DNA of 64,000 nucleotides from Aquimonas voraii (lineage in GTDB: Bacteria > Pseudomonadota > Gammaproteobacteria > Xanthomonadales > Xanthomonadaceae): positions 434,001 to 498,000 of the forward strand of contig NZ_FNAG01000001.1 in NCBI RefSeq assembly GCF_900101825.1, written 5' to 3'. This document shows positions 29,592-37,327 of this stretch, piece after piece. The position numbers and the translations under genes were made by a program. The notes beneath the pieces were generated by a model. The model did no database searches and had not been told where the DNA came from. It saw only the letters and a program-made list of their open reading frames with translations. Position 1 is the first letter of the stretch. The number at the start of each line of letters is the position of its first letter.

Positions 29592-30380
29592 ATGGCCGAA
29601 TTCACCCTGCCGAAGAACTCCAAGATCACCCAGGGCAAGCACTTCCCGGCGCCGGCAGGTGCCAAGAAGGTGCGCACCTTCAAGGTGTACCGTTGGAACC
29701 CGGATGACGATGCCAACCCGCGGGTCGACACCTATGACGTCGATCTCGACAGCTGCGGCCCGATGGTTCTGGACGCGCTGATCAAGATCAAGAACGAGAT
29801 CGACCCGACGCTGACCTTCCGACGCTCCTGCCGCGAGGGCATCTGCGGTTCGTGCGCGATGAACATCGACGGCACCAATACGCTGGCCTGCACCAAGGCG
29901 ATCAGCGACTGCGGCGGCAAGCAGGTGCCGGTGTATCCGCTGCCGCACATGGAAGTGATCAAGGACCTGGTCCCGGACCTGACCCACTTCTACGCGCAGT
30001 ACGCCTCGATCCGCCCCTGGCTGCGCACGCAGTCGGCGCCGCCTGCTTCGGGTGAGCGACTGCAGTCGAAGGAAGACCGCGCCAAGCTCGACGGCCTGTA
30101 CGAGTGCATTCTTTGCGCCTGCTGCAGCACGAGCTGCCCGAGCTACTGGTGGAATGGCGACCGCTACCTCGGCCCGGCCATCCTGCTGCAGGCCTACCGC
30201 TGGATCATCGACTCGCGCGATGAGGACACCGGCGCGCGCCTGGATGATCTGGAAGATCCGTTCCGCCTGTACCGCTGCCACACGATCATGAACTGCGCCC
30301 GGACCTGCCCGAAGGGCTTGAATCCGGCCAAGGCGATTGCCGAAATCAAGAAGCTGATGATCCAGCGGCGAGGGGTTTGA
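29592..30380 (+). CDS. sdhB: Succinate dehydrogenase iron-sulfur subunit
   Basis: 262 residues. 2Fe-2S ligands in [18 protein letters not shown]...LACTK; the 4Fe-4S motif [13 protein letters not shown]; the 3Fe-4S region [17 protein letters not shown]. It passes electrons from FAD to ubiquinone. The start is 116 bases after sdhA, a larger gap than elsewhere in the operon because of the inverted arrays. A terminator follows. Confidence 0.96.
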   Translation: MAEFTLPKNSKITQGKHFPAPAGAKKVRTFKVYRWNPDDDANPRVDTYDVDLDSCGPMVLDALIKIKNEIDPTLTFRRSCREGICGSCAMNIDGTNTLACTKAISDCGGKQVPVYPLPHMEVIKDLVPDLTHFYAQYASIRPWLRTQSAPPASGERLQSKEDRAKLDGLYECILCACCSTSCPSYWWNGDRYLGPAILLQAYRWIIDSRDEDTGARLDDLEDPFRLYRCHTIMNCARTCPKGLNPAKAIAEIKKLMIQRRGV

Positions 30381-30390
30381 ATCTCCGCAC

Positions 30391-30419
30391 AAAGGCGCCT
30401 TCGGGCGCCTTTCTGTTTT
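30391..30419 (+). terminator. Rho-independent terminator after sdhB
   Basis: AAAGGCGCC and GGCGCCTTT form a nine-pair stem closed by a TTCG tetraloop, followed by CTGTTTTG. It ends the sdh operon. Confidence 0.93.
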
Positions 30420-30489
30420 GGGTGTCGGCGGACACGCGGCAGACCTTGGCTCCAGCAGATTCAGCGCAGGCGGGAGCCTACGAGTCTGC

Positions 30490-30514
30490 ATAGGGTGGGC
30501 TCGGGACCACCGTG
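30490..30514 (-). repeat. 25-bp dispersed palindromic element, copy B (inverted)
   Basis: On the minus strand it reads CACGGTGG...CCCACCCTAT, the same ends and length as copy A. It lies in the 361-base gap between sdhB and the MAPEG gene, which otherwise holds copy C and two heptamer arrays and no gene. Confidence 0.6.
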
Positions 30515-30606
30515 GCCTGAATGCGCGCCTCCCCCGTTGCTGGCCGCCCGCCACGTGCCCGCAGGTTCGCGATGATTGTCGGATTGACCGGGGCGAGGGT
30601 GGCGCT

Positions 30607-30631
30607 CAGGGTGGGCCAGGGCCCACTCTAT
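30607..30631 (+). repeat. 25-bp dispersed palindromic element, copy C
   Basis: CAGGGTGGGCC...GGCCCACTCTAT, with a seven-pair GTGGGCC/GGCCCAC-type stem. It ends three bases before the ten-copy CTGCACC array. Confidence 0.65.
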
Positions 30632-30633
30632 GC

Positions 30634-30703
30634 CTGCACCCTGCACCCTGCACCCTGCACCCTGCACCCTGCACCCTGCACCCTGCACCCTGCACCCTGC
30701 ACC
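30634..30703 (+). repeat. Ten perfect CTGCACC tandem heptamers
   Basis: 70 bases of ten identical 7-bp units, too short and spacer-free to be a CRISPR. One further base leads into the CGAATCC array. Perfect identity suggests recent slippage-driven expansion and a length-variable locus upstream of the MAPEG gene. Confidence 0.95.
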
Positions 30704-30704
30704 C

Positions 30705-30732
30705 CGAATCCCGAATCCCGAATCCCGAATCT
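30705..30732 (+). repeat. Four CGAATC(C/T) heptamers
   Basis: Three CGAATCC units and one CGAATCT, directly after the CTGCACC array and nine bases before the MAPEG start. Confidence 0.88.
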
Positions 30733-30741
30733 TCGCCCTCC

Positions 30742-31161
30742 ATGCACAGCATCCTTCTGCCCGGCTTCGCACTCGCCGCACTGACCTTCCTGGTCTGGTG
30801 CCGGCTCTACGTTGAACGCCTCGGCCAGATGAAGCGCGAGCGCGTCCATCCGCAGGCGGTCGCAACGTCGGCGCAGATGGCGGCGAAGCTCAAAGACACG
30901 CGTGCAGCCGACAATTTCCGCAACCTGTTCGAACTGCCGGTACTGTTCTATTTCGCCATCGCCGTGGCGGCGCAGACAGGGCAGGGCGGGGCGCTCGTGC
31001 TTGGCTTGGCTTGGACCTTCGTCGCTCTGCGTGTGCTGCACAGCGCGATCCACTGCAGCTACAACAAGGTCATGCACCGCTTCACGGTCTATGTCCTGGG
31101 TGCGCTGTGCCTCTGGGGTCTGCTGGCCGTCGTGGCGATGGGGCTGGCTGGCCTGCTCTAG
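30742..31161 (+). CDS. MAPEG-family membrane protein
   Basis: 139 residues with four hydrophobic helices. DNFRNLFELPVLFYFAIAVAA and LRVLHSAIHCSYNKVMHRFTVYVLG are the MAPEG signatures (glutathione/eicosanoid-metabolising membrane proteins). Bacterial members often have glutathione-transferase or unknown activity. The ATG follows heptamer arrays closely, with no evident Shine-Dalgarno. Convergent with the c-di-GMP gene. Confidence 0.85.
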   Translation: MHSILLPGFALAALTFLVWCRLYVERLGQMKRERVHPQAVATSAQMAAKLKDTRAADNFRNLFELPVLFYFAIAVAAQTGQGGALVLGLAWTFVALRVLHSAIHCSYNKVMHRFTVYVLGALCLWGLLAVVAMGLAGLL

Positions 31162-31247
31162 AACCTTTGCTGCCGCCAGCGGCGTCGTCCGTGGGACACC
31201 CGAGGCCGCGGTGTTCAATGCGTCTGGGCGCCCAGGGGCCGATGCGC

Positions 31248-34200
31248 TCAGGCGCGGCTCACGGCGCGTGCAAAAGTTTCGAAAGCCGAGGGTTCCAGCG
31301 GCTTCGAGTAGCCATAGCCCTGGATCTCGTCGCAGCCCAGTTCGTTCAGTAGTTGCATCTCCGCGGCGGTCTCCACGCCCTCGGCGATGATCTCCATCTT
31401 GAGGCCGTGGCCCATCCGGATCACCGCCGTAACGATCTCGCGGTTGCTGGTGTTCTGGTCAAGGCCGCGCACGAAGAACTGGTCGATCTTGAGCTTGTCG
31501 ATGGCGTAGCGCTGCAGATAGCTCAGCGACGAGAAGCCGGTTCCGAAATCGTCCAGCGCGACGCGGAAGCCAGCCTGGTGCAGGCGGTCGATTGTCGCCG
31601 CAGCAGCCTCGGGGTTCTTGAGTGCCACCGCCTCGGTCAGCTCGATCTCGATGCAATGCCGGGGCAGCTCCCAGTGTTGCAGCGCGTCCTGGAGTTCGTC
31701 CAGCCATTCGGGCCTCGCGAATTGCACCGCCGAGACATTGACGGCCAGTCGAAGCTCGGGCAACCCCCTCTTCCGCCAGGCCGAGATCTGCCTTGCCGAC
31801 TCCCTGAAAACCCACAGGCCGATGGTATTGATCGCTCCGGTCTGCTCGGCGATCGGGATGAACTCGGACGGTGACACCAGGCCCCACTTGGGGTGGCGCC
31901 AGCGGAGCAGGGCTTCGGCCCCGGTCAGTCGCCCGCTGCGCAGGCAGCGTTGCGGCTGATAGAGCAGCAGCAGTTCGCCGCGGTCGAGTGCGTCCATGAG
32001 ATCGGCAGCAAGTTCGAGAGAGCGCTTCGAACTTTCCTGCATCGAGGGCGAGAAGAACCGCAGCCCGTTGCGTCCCGCCTGCTTGACCTCGTACATCGCG
32101 ATCTCGGCCGCCGAGGACAGCCCATCGAGCGTGCCGGCATCGTCCGGGTACAGGGCGATGCCCGCCGAGGCGTTGAGTGCCACGCGGTTGCCCTGCACGC
32201 TGCAAGGCTGCTGCAGGGCCGACAGCGCCTCGCGCGCGCTCAGCGCCACGCTCGCCTGCTCGGCCTCGGCAAGTGCAGCGATGAAGGCATCGCCGGAGAA
32301 GCGGGCCAGCGGAACCTCCGGTCCCAGGCTGGCGCGCAGGCGGTTGGCCATCTCGACCAGCAACTCGTCGCCGGCCGGATGTCCCAGGGTTTCGTTGATC
32401 GCCTTGAAGTTGTCGAGGTCGATCCACAGCAGCGCTGTGCGCGAGCGGGCGCCATCGGCGGTGGCCAGCAAAGTTTGCAGGCGCTCGTCGAAGGACTTCT
32501 TGTTGAGCAGGCCGGTCAGGGGATCGAAATCGGAGAGCGCTTGGATGCGCGCTCGGGTGGCGCGGGCTTCGGTCACGTCTTCCTTGTGGGCGACGTAGTG
32601 CGAGGCGCGTCCGTGCCCGTCGAGGATCGGGTAGAGCAGCGCCGACTCGATGTAGATCCGGCCATCCTTGCGGCGGTTGATGAACTCACCCTGCCAGGCC
32701 TGGCCGCTGTGCAGGCGTGACCACAGTTCTGCGTAGGTTTCCGCGGGGGTCTGGCCCGAGCCCAGCATCCTCGGATCGCGTCCCAGCACCTCGGATGCCT
32801 CGTATCCGCTGACTGCGGTGAACGCGGCATTGACATACTGGATGCGCACCTGAGGATCGGTAATCAGCACCGGGTGCGGGCTCTGGTCGAGCGCCATGGA
32901 CAGGCGTTTGATTTCGTCCAGCTGCCGCATCTGGGTCGTGATCTGCCAGAGCGTTTCCGCCAGCCTGAGCAGCACATCGAGATCGTCCGCCGTGTAGGCG
33001 GCCGCCTTGTCGGCCACCACCAGCAGCAAACGGGATTCAGATGTCTTCGGGGTCGGGGCGCTGGCGATCCGCTCGCAGGCCCCGCCGCTGCCGCCGGCCG
33101 CGAGTTCCAACGCAAGCGGCCGCAGGCAGCGCTCACGGTGGTGCTGAGCGGCGTCGAGGATCCCCGCCGGAAGAGCCGAGCGGCCCGCGATCTGCTCAAG
33201 GCTCCCGTCGGTGTCGCCGAGCCGAAATACGGCGGCCAGCCGGCTGCAGGTGAGCGCTTGCGCGTGCTCAGCGGCGCCTTCCAGCACGGCCTGTATCTTG
33301 GCCTTGGCCGACAGCTCGCGCAGCGCCAAGACGGCGGCATTGAGGCGCGAGTCGCGCAGCATCAGCTGCGCGGCCTTGACCGTATCCGTCACGTCACGGG
33401 ACAGCATCAGGTAGGTAGAGGGCCGGCCACCGGGCTGCTTCTTTTCAGCCACCGACAGCTCGAACACGCGCAGGCCCTCGTTGACCGCAAGTTCAAAGCG
33501 TTTGCCGCGCGAGATCCCGGTTCGCGCCGCTTCGGCGACTGCCTCGAAACAGATCGCGACCGCAGCCGCGGGCAGCACCTCGGCGATGCGCCGGCCGACC
33601 AGCGCGTCGGCCGGCGCCGCCAGTTTGGCGGGCTCATTGGCGTGCACGTCCAGATAGGTGCCTTCGGCATCGATCTCGAAGAGCAGGTCCGGCAGGGTGT
33701 CGAGGGTGGCTGCCTGCTGGGCGCGCGCGGCGAGCAGGTCCACATAGGGCTTCTGGATGACGGCGACGAACAGCCCCTGGTAGACGAAGCCATAGGCCAA
33801 AACCTTGTAGGCATGGCCCACGAGGTTGTAGACGTCGGTGACGCTTCCGTAGAGCGTGAAGAAGAACTCGCTCATCGCCATGGTCGCCGCGGCCAGGGCG
33901 AGCTTGCGCAACCCGAGCTCGCCATCGGACTGCGGGCGCCGGCTGAAACCATAGGCTGCCAGAGCATAGGCGGCGATCAGTGCGTACTCGGCGCCGATCT
34001 TGAAGGCGGTGAGGCCGCTGCCGCTGACGAAGGTCGAAGGCAGTCGGTGTTGCTGGAAGACCACAAGGTAGAAGACCAGAAGTGACAGTCCGAGAACCGC
34101 TGCCAGCAGCAGTCGACGCGACCCGATGGGAAATCTCAGGTCGGCGCCTGGCCAGAATGCAGCCAGCAGCAGGCCCAGGGCCGCCAGGGCGCGCGCCGCC

Positions 34201-34547
34201 AACCAAAAGGCGATCCCTTTCTCGGGATTGTTGGGCGTGATGAGGTCCGGCATGCCGTCGTAGGAAAGCACATGGCCGAGATCCAGCAGGGCGACACCCA
34301 GGAAGCACGCGCCCAGCAGGGTGGCGCGGGCGTTGGCACGGAAGCGCTGCGCCGCCCAGCTGACGCCGAACACCATGGCAGCGATCGCGATCGCTGAAAT
34401 CTCCAAGGCGCTGTGCAGGGGCAGGTAGCCGGACAGGCCGCGGGCGGCCTGCGGCGGCGGCAGGACGAGCACAAGGCCCAGAGTGACGAGCAGTCCGAGC
34501 AGCCAGGGCAGCGCGTTGTGCTTCGAAGGGGTCAGCGCGGCAGACAT
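31248..34547 (-). CDS. Membrane sensor: MASE3-like, PAS, GAF, PAS, degenerate GGDEF, EAL
   Basis: 1099 residues. N-terminal multi-helix sensor resembling MASE3 (LDLGHVLSYDGMPDLITPNNPEKGIAFWLAARA; residues about 15-270), PAS-like (285-400), GAF-like (about 405-540), PAS with PAC (545-665), GGDEF (about 675-830) and EAL (about 845-1090). The GGDEF signature is SGDAF at residues 751-755, so cyclase activity is probably lost, though it might still bind GTP. The EAL domain keeps EALLRW (Glu878), ELTEAV, DDFGTGFSSL (Asp999-Asp1000), KIDQFF and EGVET, so c-di-GMP phosphodiesterase activity is expected. Stand-alone gene; signal sensed unknown. Confidence 0.9.
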   Translation of the reverse strand: MSAALTPSKHNALPWLLGLLVTLGLVLVLPPPQAARGLSGYLPLHSALEISAIAIAAMVFGVSWAAQRFRANARATLLGACFLGVALLDLGHVLSYDGMPDLITPNNPEKGIAFWLAARALAALGLLLAAFWPGADLRFPIGSRRLLLAAVLGLSLLVFYLVVFQQHRLPSTFVSGSGLTAFKIGAEYALIAAYALAAYGFSRRPQSDGELGLRKLALAAATMAMSEFFFTLYGSVTDVYNLVGHAYKVLAYGFVYQGLFVAVIQKPYVDLLAARAQQAATLDTLPDLLFEIDAEGTYLDVHANEPAKLAAPADALVGRRIAEVLPAAAVAICFEAVAEAARTGISRGKRFELAVNEGLRVFELSVAEKKQPGGRPSTYLMLSRDVTDTVKAAQLMLRDSRLNAAVLALRELSAKAKIQAVLEGAAEHAQALTCSRLAAVFRLGDTDGSLEQIAGRSALPAGILDAAQHHRERCLRPLALELAAGGSGGACERIASAPTPKTSESRLLLVVADKAAAYTADDLDVLLRLAETLWQITTQMRQLDEIKRLSMALDQSPHPVLITDPQVRIQYVNAAFTAVSGYEASEVLGRDPRMLGSGQTPAETYAELWSRLHSGQAWQGEFINRRKDGRIYIESALLYPILDGHGRASHYVAHKEDVTEARATRARIQALSDFDPLTGLLNKKSFDERLQTLLATADGARSRTALLWIDLDNFKAINETLGHPAGDELLVEMANRLRASLGPEVPLARFSGDAFIAALAEAEQASVALSAREALSALQQPCSVQGNRVALNASAGIALYPDDAGTLDGLSSAAEIAMYEVKQAGRNGLRFFSPSMQESSKRSLELAADLMDALDRGELLLLYQPQRCLRSGRLTGAEALLRWRHPKWGLVSPSEFIPIAEQTGAINTIGLWVFRESARQISAWRKRGLPELRLAVNVSAVQFARPEWLDELQDALQHWELPRHCIEIELTEAVALKNPEAAAATIDRLHQAGFRVALDDFGTGFSSLSYLQRYAIDKLKIDQFFVRGLDQNTSNREIVTAVIRMGHGLKMEIIAEGVETAAEMQLLNELGCDEIQGYGYSKPLEPSAFETFARAVSRA

Positions 34548-34636
34548 TGGGCGTCAACAGTTTGGCATGGGGGCGTGCGACGGGTGCCGCGTCGGCTGAA
34601 GCAGAACGGTGAAGGGCTCATCGCTTCGCGCTCGCC

Positions 34637-34642
34637 TAGAAT
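34637..34642 (+). promoter_or_regulatory. Candidate -10 hexamer for sdhE
   Basis: TAGAAT (five of six consensus bases) 28 bases before the sdhE ATG. No good -35. It could drive sdhE-ygfX and possibly lolC-lolD-comEC. Confidence 0.45.
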
Positions 34643-34669
34643 GCAACCCCGCTTGCAATCCTCATACCC

Positions 34670-34930
34670 ATGACCGAGCCCATCACTCCTGAAGACCTGC
34701 GCCGCTGGCGCTGGCGTTCGCGCCGTGGCATGCGCGAGCTGGACCAGCTGTTCGAGCGCTACCTCGATTTGGCCGAGCGCCAGCCCGAAGCCTTTGATCG
34801 AGAGGCCTTCGAGGCGCTGCTGGTGTGCGAAGACGATGCCCTGTGGCGCTGGTTCATCGGACGCGAGCGGCCCTCCGATCCGGTCATCGCCCGCCTGGTC
34901 GACACCATCAGTGCGCTCCCTCCCGCTTGA
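34670..34930 (+). CDS. sdhE: FAD assembly factor SdhE
   Basis: 86 residues with the invariant RGMRELD motif (residues 19-25) and the family tail EDDALWRWFIGRERPSD. SdhE promotes covalent attachment of FAD to SdhA, encoded about 5 kb upstream. The ygfX-like GTG lies inside its 3' end (20-base overlap). Confidence 0.94.
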   Translation: MTEPITPEDLRRWRWRSRRGMRELDQLFERYLDLAERQPEAFDREAFEALLVCEDDALWRWFIGRERPSDPVIARLVDTISALPPA

Positions 34931-35354
34931 GCTGAAGCCTTCGCCGGTCCTGCAGGCCGTGCTGGTCGTGCTGGCGCTGCTCGGCTTGCTTGCACTCTGG
35001 CTGTCGGCGCTGCCGCGCGCGGCCTTGGCGCTGCCACCCCTGCTGGCTGCCATCAGCCTGTGGCGCTTGCGCAGGCTGCCGCGCGGACGACTGCTGCTGC
35101 ATGACAGTGGCCAGACCGAATGGTGGCCCGCGGCAGTGCCCGGCTTGGCGGCGCCGGAAGCGTCGCCGGCCGAAGGGCTCGGCCTGGAATTGCGCGGGCC
35201 GATCGCCGTGCTGACCCTGCGGATTCAGGGCCGGCTACTCCGTTGGCCGCTGGCATCGGATACGCTGCCGGGCCCGCAGCTGCGGGTGCTGCGGCTCTGG
35301 CTGGATCGCCACGGTGAGCGCGCGCAGGCACCGAGCTCGACTTCGACCCACTGA
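34911..35354 (+). CDS. YgfX-like membrane protein (SdhE partner)
   Basis: 147 residues from the GTG at 34911. Two hydrophobic helices (VLQAVLVVLALLGLLALWLSALP and ALALPPLLAAISLWRLRRLP), then a soluble beta-rich part (RLLLHDSGQTEWWPA ... GPIAVLTLRIQGRLLRWPL ... LRLWLDRHG). Topology and position directly after sdhE match E. coli YgfX (CptA), reported as a toxin that affects FtsZ/MreB but whose TA status is debated. Sequence similarity is modest. The next start (lolC) is 15 bases away. Confidence 0.72.
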   Translation: MRSLPLELKPSPVLQAVLVVLALLGLLALWLSALPRAALALPPLLAAISLWRLRRLPRGRLLLHDSGQTEWWPAAVPGLAAPEASPAEGLGLELRGPIAVLTLRIQGRLLRWPLASDTLPGPQLRVLRLWLDRHGERAQAPSSTSTH

Positions 35355-35369
35355 CAGGCCGTCCGCCCC

Positions 35370-36614
35370 GTGTTCCGCCCCATCGAAATCGCCATCGGCC
35401 TGCGCTATACGCGCGCCAAGCGGCGCAACCACTTCATCTCCTTCATCTCGCTGGCCTCGATGCTGGGCATTGCGATTGGCGTCACCGCGCTGATCACGGT
35501 GATCTCGGTGATGAACGGCTTCGAGCAGGAGCTGCGCGCGCGCATCCTGGGCATGGTCGCCCACGCCACCATCAGCGGCGCCGGTGAGGACCTGCAGGGC
35601 TGGCCGCGCGCGGTCGAGCTGGCGAAATCCGATGCCCGCGTGCTGGGCGCCGCCCCCTACGTCGAGCGCGAGTCCCTGCTGCAGGCCGGCCGCAGCCAGG
35701 GCGCCCTGCTGCGCGGCGTGGATCCATCGCGCGAGCCCGAGGTCAGCGAGATTGCCGAGCTGATGAAGGAAGGCGCGCTCACCGACCTCGAACCCGGCGC
35801 CTTCCGCGTGCTGCTTGGCGCTGATCTCGCGCTTTACCTGGGCGTTGGCGTGGGCGACAGCATCACGGTGATGGTGCCGGAGTTCCGCAGCACGCCGGTC
35901 GGCGTGGCGCCGCAGATGCGCCGCTTCACCGTCGCCGGCATCTTCAGCGCCGGCATGCAGGAGTACGACCGCCAACTCGCCATCATCCACATGCAGGATG
36001 CCCAGCGCCTGCTGCGCATGGGCGAGGGCGTGACCGGCGTCCGGCTGAAGCTCACCGACATGATGCAGGGCTGGCAGGTGGCGCGTGACCTCACCGAACA
36101 GCTCGACCACTACTACCGTATCCGCGACTGGAGTGCCGACCACAGCAACTTCTTCCGCGCGATCCAGATGGAGAAGACGGTGATGTTCATCATCCTCTCG
36201 CTGATCGTCGGCGTGGCCGCCTTCAACCTGGTCAGCTCGCTGGTGATGCTGGTCACCGACAAGCAGGCCGACATCGCCATCCTGCGCACGCTGGGCATGA
36301 GTCCGCGCTCGATCATGGGGGTGTTCGTGGTGCAGGGCAGCCTGATCGGCGTGGTCGGCGTGCTGCTCGGCCTGATCGGCGGCGTCAGCCTGACTTTGAA
36401 CCTCGACCATGTGGTCAAGGCCATTGAAACCACTTTCGGCTTCGAGGTGATGCCGGCCGACGTCTACTACATCACCGGCCTGCCCACCGACCTGCGCGGC
36501 GATGACGTCGGCCTGATTGTGCTTGTCGCGCTGGTGATGAGCATGATCGCCACCCTGTACCCGGCCTGGCGCGCCTCGCGCACCGAGCCCGCCGCCGCCC
36601 TGCGCTACGAGTGA
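35370..36614 (+). CDS. lolC: Lipoprotein-releasing ABC transporter permease (LolC/E type)
   Basis: 414 residues, GTG start. Topology: TM1 near 28-48 (FISFISLASMLGIAIGVTALITVISVM), a large periplasmic domain, then three helices near 275-400. MNGFEQELRARILGMVAHATI and the C-terminal ATLYPAWRASRTEPAAALRYE are the Lol permease signatures. With LolD it extracts lipoproteins from the inner membrane. Only one permease gene occurs in this cluster. Coding continues into lolD with a six-base gap. Confidence 0.92.
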   Translation: MFRPIEIAIGLRYTRAKRRNHFISFISLASMLGIAIGVTALITVISVMNGFEQELRARILGMVAHATISGAGEDLQGWPRAVELAKSDARVLGAAPYVERESLLQAGRSQGALLRGVDPSREPEVSEIAELMKEGALTDLEPGAFRVLLGADLALYLGVGVGDSITVMVPEFRSTPVGVAPQMRRFTVAGIFSAGMQEYDRQLAIIHMQDAQRLLRMGEGVTGVRLKLTDMMQGWQVARDLTEQLDHYYRIRDWSADHSNFFRAIQMEKTVMFIILSLIVGVAAFNLVSSLVMLVTDKQADIAILRTLGMSPRSIMGVFVVQGSLIGVVGVLLGLIGGVSLTLNLDHVVKAIETTFGFEVMPADVYYITGLPTDLRGDDVGLIVLVALVMSMIATLYPAWRASRTEPAAALRYE

Positions 36615-36620
36615 TGCGCC

Positions 36621-37316
36621 ATGACTGAGTCGAATGCCGTCATCGCCTGCCGCGGACTGGCCAAGACCTATGCCGAGGGCGACCTGCGCACGCCGGTCTT
36701 CCAGTCGATCGACTTCGAGGTCGCGCGCGGCGAGACCGTCGCCATCGTCGGCGCCTCGGGCGCCGGCAAGAGCACCCTGCTGCATATTCTCGGCGGGCTG
36801 GACACGCCAAGTACAGGCGAAGTCTTCGTCGCCGGCGAAGCGATGAGCCGGCTTTCGGACGCCGAGCGCGGACGCCTGCGCAATCGTGCGCTGGGTTTCG
36901 TCTACCAGTTCCATCACCTGTTGCCCGAGTTCACCGCGCTGGAGAACGTCTGCATGCCGCTGCTGATCGCCGGCCGCAGCGTGGCCGAGGCCGAGCGTCA
37001 GGCCGCAGCCCTGCTCGATCGTGTGGGTCTGGGCGCACGTCTGCGGCATAAGCCGGGCGAGCTGTCGGGCGGCGAGCGCCAGCGCTGCGCGGTGGCGCGC
37101 GCGCTGGTGACGCGACCTGCCTGCGTGCTCGGCGACGAGCCCACCGGCAACCTCGACGAGAAGACCGCGGCCTCGGTCTACGGCCTGATGCTGGAGCTCA
37201 ACCGCGAGGTCGGCACCAGCTTCGTGCTGGTGACCCACGACCGCGCGCTGGCCCGCAAGATGGACCGTGCGCTGGAGCTTTCGGGCGGCCAGCTGCGGCC
37301 GCTGGCGGCGGCCTGA
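36621..37316 (+). CDS. lolD: Lipoprotein-releasing ABC transporter ATPase LolD
   Basis: 231 residues. Walker [10 protein letters not shown] (44-52), Q-loop [20 protein letters not shown], signature [15 protein letters not shown], Walker [13 protein letters not shown]-loop [17 protein letters not shown] matches the LolD subgroup. It powers the release of outer-membrane lipoproteins with LolC. comEC begins 11 bases after the stop. Confidence 0.94.
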   Translation: MTESNAVIACRGLAKTYAEGDLRTPVFQSIDFEVARGETVAIVGASGAGKSTLLHILGGLDTPSTGEVFVAGEAMSRLSDAERGRLRNRALGFVYQFHHLLPEFTALENVCMPLLIAGRSVAEAERQAAALLDRVGLGARLRHKPGELSGGERQRCAVARALVTRPACVLGDEPTGNLDEKTAASVYGLMLELNREVGTSFVLVTHDRALARKMDRALELSGGQLRPLAAA

Positions 37317-37327
37317 GTCGAGCCCGG

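Noticed and set aside
27608-29731. Minus-strand open frame of 707 codons opposite sdhA
   Set aside because: Antisense shadow of a well-identified gene; composition is unlike a folded protein.
30634-30732. Possible CRISPR array
   Set aside because: Units are 7 bp with no spacers and no cas genes; these are simple tandem repeats.
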